NCBI GenBank assembly: GCA_012520795.1 | Contig: JAAYNP010000117.1 | Span: forward strand, 1-64,000 | Length of the DNA stretch: 64,000 bases | Direction of reading: 5' to 3' | From: Bacillota bacterium | Lineage (GTDB): Bacteria > Bacillota > Limnochordia > Darwinibacteriales > DTU012 | In this document: positions 46,357-53,828 of the stretch, one piece after another | Numbering within the stretch: the first letter of the stretch is position 1 | Layout of the letters: every line of letters begins with the position of its first letter | Program-made: the position numbers and the translations under genes | The notes under the pieces: generated by a model | Told to the model about the DNA's origin: nothing | Databases searched by the model: none | What the model saw: the letters and a program-made list of their open reading frames with translations, nothing else

Positions 46357-47619
46357 ATGGAAACCATTGTGATTATTGACCTGGGAACCAATTACAGCCA
46401 AGAGGTGGCGCGGATGGTCCGATCCTGCCGGGTTTACAGTGAAATTGTCCCGGGGAACACATCCGCAGCATCGCTTAAGGGCAAGAACCTGGTTGGGATC
46501 ATCGTCGTTGGGACAAGCCCGGGTGAGGATCCGCAGGCACTGGGCCTGGATCCTGAAATCTCCAAGCTTGGGGTTCCCCTCCTGGCTCTGTCTGCATCGA
46601 AAAAGCATGATGCCAAAACCACCATGAAGCATGTGGAAGATTTTTTGGCCAAAGAATGCCGTACCGGCCAGGACTGGACAATGCAGCTGTTTGTTGATAC
46701 AATGGTTGAAACCATCCGCAGGCAGGTGGGAGAAAAGCGGCTGGTCTGCGGGCTGAGCGGAGGTATCGATTCTGCTGTTGCCGCAATGCTGGTGCATAAG
46801 GCTGTAGGCAGGCAGTTGACCTGTATTTTTGTTGATCATGGGTTTATGCGCCAGAATGAGGCGGAAGAGGTCATCGAGACTTACAGTGAATATGATTTGA
46901 ACTTGATTGCAGTTGACGCCCGGGACAGGTTTTTGGCGAAAATCAAGGGCGTTGCCGATCCGGAACAAAAACGGAAACTGATCGGTGCCGAATTCATCAG
47001 GGTTTTTGAGGAAGAAGCCCGTAAACTCGGAGATGTGGATTTTCTTGTGCAGGGAACCGTGTATCCCGATGTGATTGAAAGCGGCTTGGGCAAGCACGGG
47101 GTCATCAAATCCCATCACAATGTAGGCGGCCTGCCGGAAAACCTCAAGTTTGAGCTGGTTGAGCCGCTGCGGCAGCTGTTCAAGGATGAAGTGCGGCAAG
47201 CTGCCGCGATACTCGGTTTGCCGGAAACAATCATTCAGCGCCATCCTTTTCCCGGGCCGGGGCTGGCGATCCGGATTATTGGTGAAGTCACACCGGCCAA
47301 ACTGGAGATCTTGCGGAAAGCGGATCATATCTTTATCGATGAGCTGAGAAAATCCGGGTGGTATCCACAGGTTTGGCAGGCTTTTGCCGTTTTGACAGAT
47401 ATCAGGACCGTCGGAGTGAAAGATGCGGAGCGTACTTATGATTATACTGTTGCTTTAAGGGCGGTCCACAGTACCGATGGAATGACAGCTCGGTGGGTTA
47501 GGCTCCCCTATGAACTGTTGGAGCTGGCCAGCGCCAGGATACTGGCGGAGGTTGGTGGGGTGAACCGGGTGGTGTATGATCTCAGTGCCAAACCTCCGGC
47601 AACAATTGAATGGGAATAG
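46357..47619 (+). CDS. guaA: GMP synthase with degenerate, truncated glutaminase domain
   Basis: 420 residues; GuaA is normally about 510-520. Converts XMP to GMP with ATP and ammonia. Residues 1-100 keep the first strands of the class I amidotransferase domain (METIVIIDLGTNYSQEVARM, RVYSEIVPG), but where GICYG holds the nucleophilic Cys this protein reads ALSAS (77-81). It then jumps straight to the linker DWTMQLF (107), so the segment with the catalytic His and Glu is gone. The ATP-pyrophosphatase part (SGGIDS, 134-139) and dimerisation domain with the C-terminal KPPATIEWE are intact. Predicted to use free ammonia or a glutaminase in trans. The frame is open with no stops, so this is not recent decay. 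Confidence 0.9.
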   Translation: METIVIIDLGTNYSQEVARMVRSCRVYSEIVPGNTSAASLKGKNLVGIIVVGTSPGEDPQALGLDPEISKLGVPLLALSASKKHDAKTTMKHVEDFLAKECRTGQDWTMQLFVDTMVETIRRQVGEKRLVCGLSGGIDSAVAAMLVHKAVGRQLTCIFVDHGFMRQNEAEEVIETYSEYDLNLIAVDARDRFLAKIKGVADPEQKRKLIGAEFIRVFEEEARKLGDVDFLVQGTVYPDVIESGLGKHGVIKSHHNVGGLPENLKFELVEPLRQLFKDEVRQAAAILGLPETIIQRHPFPGPGLAIRIIGEVTPAKLEILRKADHIFIDELRKSGWYPQVWQAFAVLTDIRTVGVKDAERTYDYTVALRAVHSTDGMTARWVRLPYELLELASARILAEVGGVNRVVYDLSAKPPATIEWE

Positions 47620-47629
47620 GTGAGTGGGC

Positions 47630-48832
47630 ATGAATTTACGGACGCCGCGTGGTGTGAAAGATTTTCTGCCTTTGGAGGCCAAGTGGAAACTTGAGTTGGA
47701 ACAGAAAATCCGCAGTGCCTTTCACAGTTGGGGATATCAGGAAGTGATTTCCCCTACTTTTGAATATTCCGATCTGTTTGCCTTGGGCAGCCAGGATCAG
47801 CGCCAGGCATACCGGTTTTTTGATCAGAACGGCGACCTGTTGGTCTTGCGCCCGGATCTGACCACCCCGATTGCCCGGATCGTAGCCACCAGGCTCAAGG
47901 ATGAAGCAAAGCCCCTGCGGCTTGCCTACATAGCCAATGTTTTTCGCTACGATGAGGTTCAGGTTGGGTTTCAGCGCGAGTTCTACCAGGCTGGAGTTGA
48001 ACTGTTAGGTTCGAGCGCGGCCGCAGCCGACGCCGAAGCAGCAGCTTTGGCCGCCACCATTTTCAATGAGGTAGGGGTTGCCGATTTCAAACTGGATCTC
48101 GGGCATACGGGATACATTCAAGGGATCCTTGCAGAATGCAAATCCCAGAGCATCAGGCAGAAAATTTGGCAGCTGCTTTTGAAGAAGGACTTGGTCGGCC
48201 TTAAGGATGTGGTTACCTCCGGCGGCCTGCCGGATTCCATCAAGGGACTGCTGCTGAAACTGCCCCGTTTTCGCGGTGGGGAAGCTCTGCTGGATCAGGC
48301 ATATTCAAGCGCCCCCAACCAGCTTGCCCGTGAAGCGGTTGCCAATCTGCAAAAGATTTATCAATATCTCAGCGAGTACGGCCTTGGCTCACAGGTTGAG
48401 ATTGACTTAAGCATGGTCAAATCATTAGGGTACTACACTGGAATGGTCCTGGAGGGGTATGTCCCCCGGGTCGGATTTACCCTCTGCAGCGGCGGGCGTT
48501 ATGACCAGCTGAGCCGGCGCTTTGACAGCCATCTGCCGGCTGTTGGTTTTGCCCTTGGCTTGGAGCGGTTGATGCTGGTACTGGAGCTGCAGGGTCAGCG
48601 GCCCAAACAGGAAGCTCATGGTGTTTTTGTGCTGCCCCATTCCTGGCCCCGCGCCTTGAAATATGCTGCTCAAGAACGGGAGCAGGGAACCAGGGTTGAG
48701 GTGGATACGGAAGGCCGTACCGAAGCAGAGGCATTGGCCTATGCCCGGCTGCGGCGCTTCGCCCGAGTGGTGGTTGCGGGCGATACAGCAATCACCGAAC
48801 TGCCTCTTGCTGAGGAGGGTCAATCATGCTGA
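47630..48832 (+). CDS. hisZ: ATP phosphoribosyltransferase regulatory subunit HisZ
   Basis: 400 residues from ATG 47630 (behind AGGTGAG; a GTG 6 bases earlier is possible). A class II histidyl-tRNA-synthetase-like protein (TPRGVKDFLPLEAKWKLELE, LRPDLTTPIARIVATRL, FQREFYQAGVELLGS) lacking a tRNA-binding C-terminal domain. It activates the short-form HisG in a hetero-octamer and mediates histidine feedback. The partner hisG follows with a 7-base overlap and is indeed the short form. Separated by 10 bases from guaA. Confidence 0.93.
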   Translation: MNLRTPRGVKDFLPLEAKWKLELEQKIRSAFHSWGYQEVISPTFEYSDLFALGSQDQRQAYRFFDQNGDLLVLRPDLTTPIARIVATRLKDEAKPLRLAYIANVFRYDEVQVGFQREFYQAGVELLGSSAAAADAEAAALAATIFNEVGVADFKLDLGHTGYIQGILAECKSQSIRQKIWQLLLKKDLVGLKDVVTSGGLPDSIKGLLLKLPRFRGGEALLDQAYSSAPNQLAREAVANLQKIYQYLSEYGLGSQVEIDLSMVKSLGYYTGMVLEGYVPRVGFTLCSGGRYDQLSRRFDSHLPAVGFALGLERLMLVLELQGQRPKQEAHGVFVLPHSWPRALKYAAQEREQGTRVEVDTEGRTEAEALAYARLRRFARVVVAGDTAITELPLAEEGQSC

Positions 48833-49455
48833 GAATTGCTGTTGCCAAAGGAAGGCTGCTGGATTCATTCCTCATACTCCTTGCCAAAGCGGGCTATGAT
48901 TGCGATTCTGTATTCCAGGCATCTCGCAAACTGATTGTTGATATTGGACAGGCGGATCTCCGCTTTATTCTCGCCAAACCGGCTGATGTCCCCACATATG
49001 TCGAGTACGGGGCTGCCGATTTGGGAGTTGTAGGCAAGGATATCCTCGTTGAAAGCGACAGGAATGTGGCAGAGCTGCTTGATCTAAAATACGGGTTGTG
49101 TCGGCTGGTGGTGGCGGTGCCAAAAGATTCAGGCATATGCAGGGTGCAGGAACTGGATTTCAACAGCCGAGTTACCAGCAAGTACCCCCGGATTGCTGAG
49201 GAGTACTTCAACAGTCTTGGAATTCAAGTGGAAATCATCCCCCTTGCCGGCTCGATAGAACTTGGCCCGATGGTGGGGTTGAGCGAGGCAATTGTGGATA
49301 TTACCGAAACCGGCCGTACATTGGCGGAGAACGGGCTGGTGATCATCGATACGATCATGGAAAGCACAGCAAGGCTGGTAGCCAACGGCATCAGCCTCAA
49401 GACCCAGAGAGAAGCCATAGCTGCACTGGCCGGTGTTTTGGAAGAGGTGGTCTGA
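48826..49455 (+). CDS. hisG: ATP phosphoribosyltransferase HisG, short form
   Basis: 209 residues. First enzyme of histidine synthesis, joining ATP and PRPP. MLRIAVAKGRLLDSFLILL, then LAKPADVPTYVEYGAADLGVVGKDIL and the PRPP-binding VDITETGRTLAENGL. It lacks the C-terminal ACT-like domain of long HisG, so it depends on HisZ. Its stop shares one base with the hisD start. Confidence 0.96.
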   Translation: MLRIAVAKGRLLDSFLILLAKAGYDCDSVFQASRKLIVDIGQADLRFILAKPADVPTYVEYGAADLGVVGKDILVESDRNVAELLDLKYGLCRLVVAVPKDSGICRVQELDFNSRVTSKYPRIAEEYFNSLGIQVEIIPLAGSIELGPMVGLSEAIVDITETGRTLAENGLVIIDTIMESTARLVANGISLKTQREAIAALAGVLEEVV

Positions 49456-50813
49456 TGCGGATAGTCAATGTGAAAGATTATGAGTCCCTTGAGGAAGTCA
49501 GGCGGCTTATTACCAGGCCTCATCTGGATCAGGTTGAGGTCAGCGAGGCAGCACTGGAGCGTACCAAACAGATCTTCGGCACAGCTTTGTCTCCCCGGGA
49601 ATCGGTAGCCCGGATTCTGGCCGATATCGAAAACGAAGGCGATCAGGGCCTTTTGCGGTACATAGCTAGAATTGACGGGCAGGATTTGACCGCCGGTGAG
49701 CTGTTTGCCGCCGAAGCGGAATTTGCCAAGGCTGAAGCCGTAGTCAGCCCTGAGTTTAAGACTGCATTGGCCACGGCTGTAGAGAATGTCCGCAGGTACC
49801 ATCAAAGGCAAGTGGAACAGAGTTGGTTCACTCCGGAAGCCGACGGCGTAATCCTTGGCCAGAAAGTGACGCCCCTGGAGCGGGTAGGTATTTATGTACC
49901 TGGAGGAAACGCTCCTTTAATCTCCACAGTAGTGATGAGTGCGATCCCAGCCCAGGTGGCGGGAGTTGCGGAGATCATCATGGCCACCCCCTTAAGGGGC
50001 GGGGTTCTCGATCCTCACCTTCTGGTTGCCGCCAAACACTGCGGAGTCAATGCTGTGCTTAAAGCCGGAGGGGCTCAGGCCATTGCCGCCCTTGCCTTTG
50101 GCACCGAAACAGTGCCCAGGGTCGATAAAATCGTGGGGCCGGGCAACCTCTATGTGAGCCTGGCCAAAAAAATGGTCTACGGCAGAGTGGGCATTGAAGC
50201 TATTGCCGGCCCCAGCGAAATCTTAGTCATTGCCGATGATTCAGCTCCCCCTGCTTACGTGGCGGCGGACTTATTGTCCCAGGCTGAACACGATTGGGAA
50301 GCCTCAGCCGCTTTGATCACGCCAAGCTGCCGATTGGCGCAGCAGGTCGTAGCTGAGCTGGGAAGACAGCTGAACGATCTCAGCACAGCGGATATTGCCG
50401 CTGCCGCCCTGGAACGCTGGGGGCTGATTGTCATAACTGAAGACTTGGATCAGGCAGTGGAGCTTGCCAATGTCTTTGCTCCGGAACACCTGGAACTGCT
50501 TGTGGAATCCCCGTGGGATTATCTTGGCAGAATCAAGCATGCCGGTGCCATCTTTTTGGGCAGGCATGCTACCGAGCCGATTGGGGACTATATCGCCGGG
50601 CCGAACCATATTCTGCCCACCAACGGGACAGCCCGGTTCTCATCGCCCTTAACCACCCATGACTTTGTCAAGCGTTCGAGTGTGATCTACTATACCCCGG
50701 CCGGGCTGCGCAAATATGGAGCGCAGGCAGTGGAACTTGCCGGCCGGGAGGGTTTGGCAGCCCATGCCCGGGCGATTCAGATCCGGCTAAATGATCTTAA
50801 AGAGGGTGAGTAA
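49455..50813 (+). CDS. hisD: Histidinol dehydrogenase
   Basis: 452 residues, somewhat longer than the typical 430. Zinc enzyme for the last two oxidations of the pathway. VPGGNAPLISTVVMSAIPAQVAGV, GGAQAIAALAFGTETVPRVDKIVGPGNLYV, AGPSEILVIADDSA, DLLSQAEHDWEAS and HFV-like region FSSPLTTHDFVKRSSVI are complete. The longer N-terminus (about 25 extra residues) is ordinary in sequence. Confidence 0.97.
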   Translation: MRIVNVKDYESLEEVRRLITRPHLDQVEVSEAALERTKQIFGTALSPRESVARILADIENEGDQGLLRYIARIDGQDLTAGELFAAEAEFAKAEAVVSPEFKTALATAVENVRRYHQRQVEQSWFTPEADGVILGQKVTPLERVGIYVPGGNAPLISTVVMSAIPAQVAGVAEIIMATPLRGGVLDPHLLVAAKHCGVNAVLKAGGAQAIAALAFGTETVPRVDKIVGPGNLYVSLAKKMVYGRVGIEAIAGPSEILVIADDSAPPAYVAADLLSQAEHDWEASAALITPSCRLAQQVVAELGRQLNDLSTADIAAAALERWGLIVITEDLDQAVELANVFAPEHLELLVESPWDYLGRIKHAGAIFLGRHATEPIGDYIAGPNHILPTNGTARFSSPLTTHDFVKRSSVIYYTPAGLRKYGAQAVELAGREGLAAHARAIQIRLNDLKEGE

Positions 50814-50814
50814 G

Positions 50815-51408
50815 ATGAATAAGCAGGAGCGCAGCGCCAGCGTATGCCGTACCACAAAAGAGACGGAAATCACCGTCAGCCTGGCCCTTGACGGTTCGGG
50901 GAAGGCTCAAGCAACCTCCGGTATCGGTTTTCTGGATCACATGCTGGACACACTAGCCCGGCACAGTGGTTTTGACTTGACGGTCAGCTGCAGGGGTGAT
51001 TTGGGGGTGGACGGTCATCATACCGTTGAGGATATCGGCATTTGCCTAGGCCAAGCGCTGCGGAAGTGTATCGGCGATGGAACCGGCATTGCCCGCTACG
51101 GAAGCGCGATCATCCCCATGGACGAGGCTTTGGCCCAGGTGGTTGTCGATCTCTGCGGGCGCAGTTTTTTGGCTCACAATCTCAAGTTCCCCCAGGAGCG
51201 GGTAGGCGATTTTGACAGCTGCCTGGTTGAAGAATTCCTGCGGGCCTATGCTGTCAATGCCGGGATCACGGTCCACGTCAGGCAGCTGGCGGGGTTTAAC
51301 AGCCACCATCTAATCGAAGCATGCTTCAAAGCGCTGGCCCATGCCCTGAACCAAGCCGTTATAGTAGTCGATCAGGACATCCTGTCCACCAAAGGTACGC
51401 TGTTTTAG
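50815..51408 (+). CDS. hisB: Imidazoleglycerol-phosphate dehydratase
   Basis: 197 residues from ATG 50815, one base after the hisD stop, behind GAGGGTGAG. Monofunctional dehydratase with paired manganese-binding motifs: GFLDHMLDTLARHSGFDL, DGHHTVEDIGICLGQAL, FNSHHLIEACFKALAHAL. It uses the product of HisHF, yet the next gene is hisA rather than hisH. Confidence 0.97.
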   Translation: MNKQERSASVCRTTKETEITVSLALDGSGKAQATSGIGFLDHMLDTLARHSGFDLTVSCRGDLGVDGHHTVEDIGICLGQALRKCIGDGTGIARYGSAIIPMDEALAQVVVDLCGRSFLAHNLKFPQERVGDFDSCLVEEFLRAYAVNAGITVHVRQLAGFNSHHLIEACFKALAHALNQAVIVVDQDILSTKGTLF

Positions 51409-51421
51409 GAGCGAGGCGGCT

Positions 51422-52144
51422 ATGCTGATCATACCTGCAATTGATCTGATTGATGGAAAGTGTGTCCGTCTCCAGCAGGGAGATTACGGGAAAAAGACAG
51501 TGTACAGTTCAAACCCGGCTGAAGTTGCCCGGGAGTTTGCCCAAGCAGGGGCAGAGTTGCTTCACATTGTCGATCTGGATGGGGCCCGCGCAGGGCACCC
51601 CCAAAACCTCGAGGTGGTTAAGGAGATTGTTCGGACAGTCCCCATCGCCATTGAACTTGGGGGCGGTTTGCGGGATTTGGCTGCTGTGGAAGCGGCCTTT
51701 GCTGCGGGAGCCGCCAGGGTTGTGCTGGGGACAGCAGTATTGTCTGAGCCGGACTGGTTCTTGGAAGCCACAGCAAGATACAGCGACAGGGTTGTTGTAG
51801 GGATTGACGCCCGCGACGGCAAAGTGGCGGTACACGGCTGGCAAACAGCCACAGATATCCCGGCTTTGGATTTGGCTTTGAGGATGAAAGAACTTGGCAT
51901 CAATGAGATTATCTATACGGATATTGCCAGGGACGGGATGTTGAACGGGCCAAACCTTGACGCCCTCAAGCAGCTTGGCCGGGCTCAGATCAAAATTGTG
52001 GCTTCTGGCGGGGTGGCATCCCTGGATGATATCCGAAATCTGTGCCGGTTGGCCGCTTATGGGGTTTATGCCGCAATTGTCGGCAAAGCCCTCTATACCA
52101 AACAGATTGAGCTGGCTGAAGCCATCAGGGTGGCACGATCATAG
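51422..52144 (+). CDS. hisA: ProFAR isomerase HisA
   Basis: 240 residues, (beta/alpha)8 barrel. MLIIPAIDLIDGKCVRLQQG, HIVDLDGARAGHPQNLEVV and GVASLDDIRNLC with phosphate-binding Gly residues are typical. Isomerises ProFAR to PRFAR, the substrate of the HisHF synthase. HisF is a close paralogue; the DL-D-GA signature and the second Asp in IYTDIARDGML assign it to HisA. 13 bases after hisB, 9 before hisIE. Confidence 0.95.
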   Translation: MLIIPAIDLIDGKCVRLQQGDYGKKTVYSSNPAEVAREFAQAGAELLHIVDLDGARAGHPQNLEVVKEIVRTVPIAIELGGGLRDLAAVEAAFAAGAARVVLGTAVLSEPDWFLEATARYSDRVVVGIDARDGKVAVHGWQTATDIPALDLALRMKELGINEIIYTDIARDGMLNGPNLDALKQLGRAQIKIVASGGVASLDDIRNLCRLAAYGVYAAIVGKALYTKQIELAEAIRVARS

Positions 52145-52153
52145 CACGGGGTG

Positions 52154-52819
52154 ATGGAGATGGAACAGAAGCTGAAGTTTGACCGCGATGGGCTGATTCC
52201 CGTGATTATCCAGGACCGGGACAGTCAAGTTTTGATGCTGGCCTACATGAACCAGGAGGCTCTTGACCGGACCTTGGCTACAGGCTATACCTGGTTCTAC
52301 AGTCGCAGCCGGCAAAGGCTGTGGCAAAAGGGTGAAACCTCAGGGCATCGGCAGCGGGTCGCTGCCATAACCGCTGATTGTGATCATGATACCCTGTTGG
52401 TTACTGTGGAGCAGATTGGGCCCGGGGCCTGCCACGAAGGCTATGAATCCTGCTTTCATTATCCAATCAAAGAAGGGGATTTGCAGGCAGATGAAGCCGG
52501 TGTACCTGCTCCGGTATTTGATCCAAAAGCGGCCTACGGCCCGCAGATTCTGCATCAGCTCTATGAGCTGATTAGCGAACGCCGGCAGCACCCAAAGGAA
52601 GGTTCATATACAAATTACCTTTTTGATCAAGGCATTGACAAGATCTTGAAGAAAATGGGCGAAGAGGCGGCGGAGGTGATCATTGCCGCCAAAAACCAGG
52701 CTCCGGATCAGCTGGTTTACGAGGTGAGCGATCTGCTGTACCATTTGCTTGTGTTGTTGGTGGAAAAGCAGATCAGTCCGAAGCAGATCTGGCAGGAGCT
52801 GGAAGCCCGCAGGAAGTAG
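52154..52819 (+). CDS. hisI: Bifunctional phosphoribosyl-AMP cyclohydrolase / phosphoribosyl-ATP pyrophosphatase HisIE
   Basis: 221 residues from ATG 52154. Residues 1-115 are HisI ([57 protein letters not shown] with zinc Cys and Asp). Residues 120-221 are HisE ([46 protein letters not shown]). These do steps 2 and 3. Last gene of the operon; a terminator follows. Confidence 0.95.
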   Translation: MEMEQKLKFDRDGLIPVIIQDRDSQVLMLAYMNQEALDRTLATGYTWFYSRSRQRLWQKGETSGHRQRVAAITADCDHDTLLVTVEQIGPGACHEGYESCFHYPIKEGDLQADEAGVPAPVFDPKAAYGPQILHQLYELISERRQHPKEGSYTNYLFDQGIDKILKKMGEEAAEVIIAAKNQAPDQLVYEVSDLLYHLLVLLVEKQISPKQIWQELEARRK

Positions 52820-52825
52820 AAAAGC

Positions 52826-52864
52826 AAGGGCTGCCCGGAGAGGCGGTTCCGGACAGCCTTTTGG
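52826..52864. terminator. Terminator between hisIE and the convergent SleB-like gene
   Basis: AAGGGCTG-CCCGG pairs with CCGG-ACAGCCTT with one bulge, followed by TTTT; probably serves the his transcript and perhaps the minus-strand gene. Confidence 0.75.
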
Positions 52865-52866
52865 GA

Positions 52867-53673
52867 TTACCTGAAGAAACTGTGATTGCCGATCCTGATT
52901 TTCAGCGGGTCTTTGTACCACTGTTCCCACACCCAGGGGACTTTGCCCCCTGACCACTGGGGCACAGTACCGTGGGCAAAAAACCCTGTCGCCCCATGGG
53001 TGGGATCCCAACCGGCCAACGCGTGCCTTACTGCATTTTTGGCCGGTTGTTTTGCCGGCTGATTGATCGTTCCGTTCTTGATCGGCTCGTATTGGTAGTA
53101 GTGGATGCCGTTGAGGGTGGTCACTTCATAAATCACATCCGCAACCGTGTTTGGGTATCGGGAGTCCAAAACCCGGTTGAGGACAGTTGCAGCCACTGCT
53201 ACCTGGCCCATATATATCTCACCTTTCGCTTCAGCATGGACCAGCCTGGCGAAGAGATCGAGTTCAGTAAAAGAAAGATTGGGCACCATCGCCACGTTTT
53301 GAATCGTTGGGCCTTGGACCATGACCTGAATTGTCACCGGCTTGTACCACTGTTTGGTCACACGCATGGTGTAGATGCCGTCCTTAAGGTTGTCCACTTC
53401 ATAGACACCGTCTTTGATCGGCACAATGCAGCCGCCGATTTCAACTTTGCCGGACTGGAGCTTGGCTTCCGGAAACCCGGCATCATAAACTTCGCCGGCC
53501 AAACTGCCGTATGTGGGTCCGGGGGACTCGTGGTCATTGTGGCCGGCATCAGGTTCGCCCGTATGTTCATCTGGCGGCGTCAGGCTCGGCACGCCCATGA
53601 GTGAACAGCCTGAGATCAAGATTGCCGGGATCAGTATGAAGAGTAATAAGCGCTTCTTTCCCAAAAAACTCAC
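52867..53673 (-). CDS. SleB/CwlJ-type cell wall hydrolase, predicted lipoprotein
   Basis: 268 residues, GTG start. Signal peptide with a lipobox (ILISGC, Cys near residue 23). After a Pro/Glu-rich linker there is a small beta domain (about 55-135, carboxypeptidase-regulatory-like: GSLAGEVYDAGFPEAKLQSG). The hydrolase_2 domain follows (about 140-268: LFARLVHAEAKGEIYMGQVAVAATVLNRVLD, with the catalytic Glu in HAEAKGE). SleB and CwlJ are lytic transglycosylases that open the spore cortex, but the family also occurs in vegetative cells. Fusion to a lipoprotein anchor and beta domain is not the B. subtilis SleB layout. Divergent from pcrA. Confidence 0.85.
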   Translation of the reverse strand: MSFLGKKRLLLFILIPAILISGCSLMGVPSLTPPDEHTGEPDAGHNDHESPGPTYGSLAGEVYDAGFPEAKLQSGKVEIGGCIVPIKDGVYEVDNLKDGIYTMRVTKQWYKPVTIQVMVQGPTIQNVAMVPNLSFTELDLFARLVHAEAKGEIYMGQVAVAATVLNRVLDSRYPNTVADVIYEVTTLNGIHYYQYEPIKNGTINQPAKQPAKNAVRHALAGWDPTHGATGFFAHGTVPQWSGGKVPWVWEQWYKDPLKIRIGNHSFFR

Positions 53674-53828
53674 TTCCTTCCAAAGCTGTAAAAAGTTATA
53701 ATCTAAAGTCTACATTTCGGGTTTGCCCAGCTAAACCCTGCTGGGGATTGTTGGCAGCAGACTCCAGCGGAGCTTGGGCAAGGGTGTTGTGGACAGGTAT
53801 GAAAATAGTCCTCAGAAAGGGGCATGAC

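Noticed and set aside
45940-47328. A 462-codon open frame on the minus strand across hpt and guaA
   Set aside because: It is antisense to two clearly conserved genes, has no recognisable domain or ribosome site, and is explained by the codon bias of the plus-strand genes.
47350-47630. Possible T-box or attenuator for histidine genes before hisZ
   Set aside because: Only 10 bases separate guaA from hisZ and no specifier loop or terminator is present.
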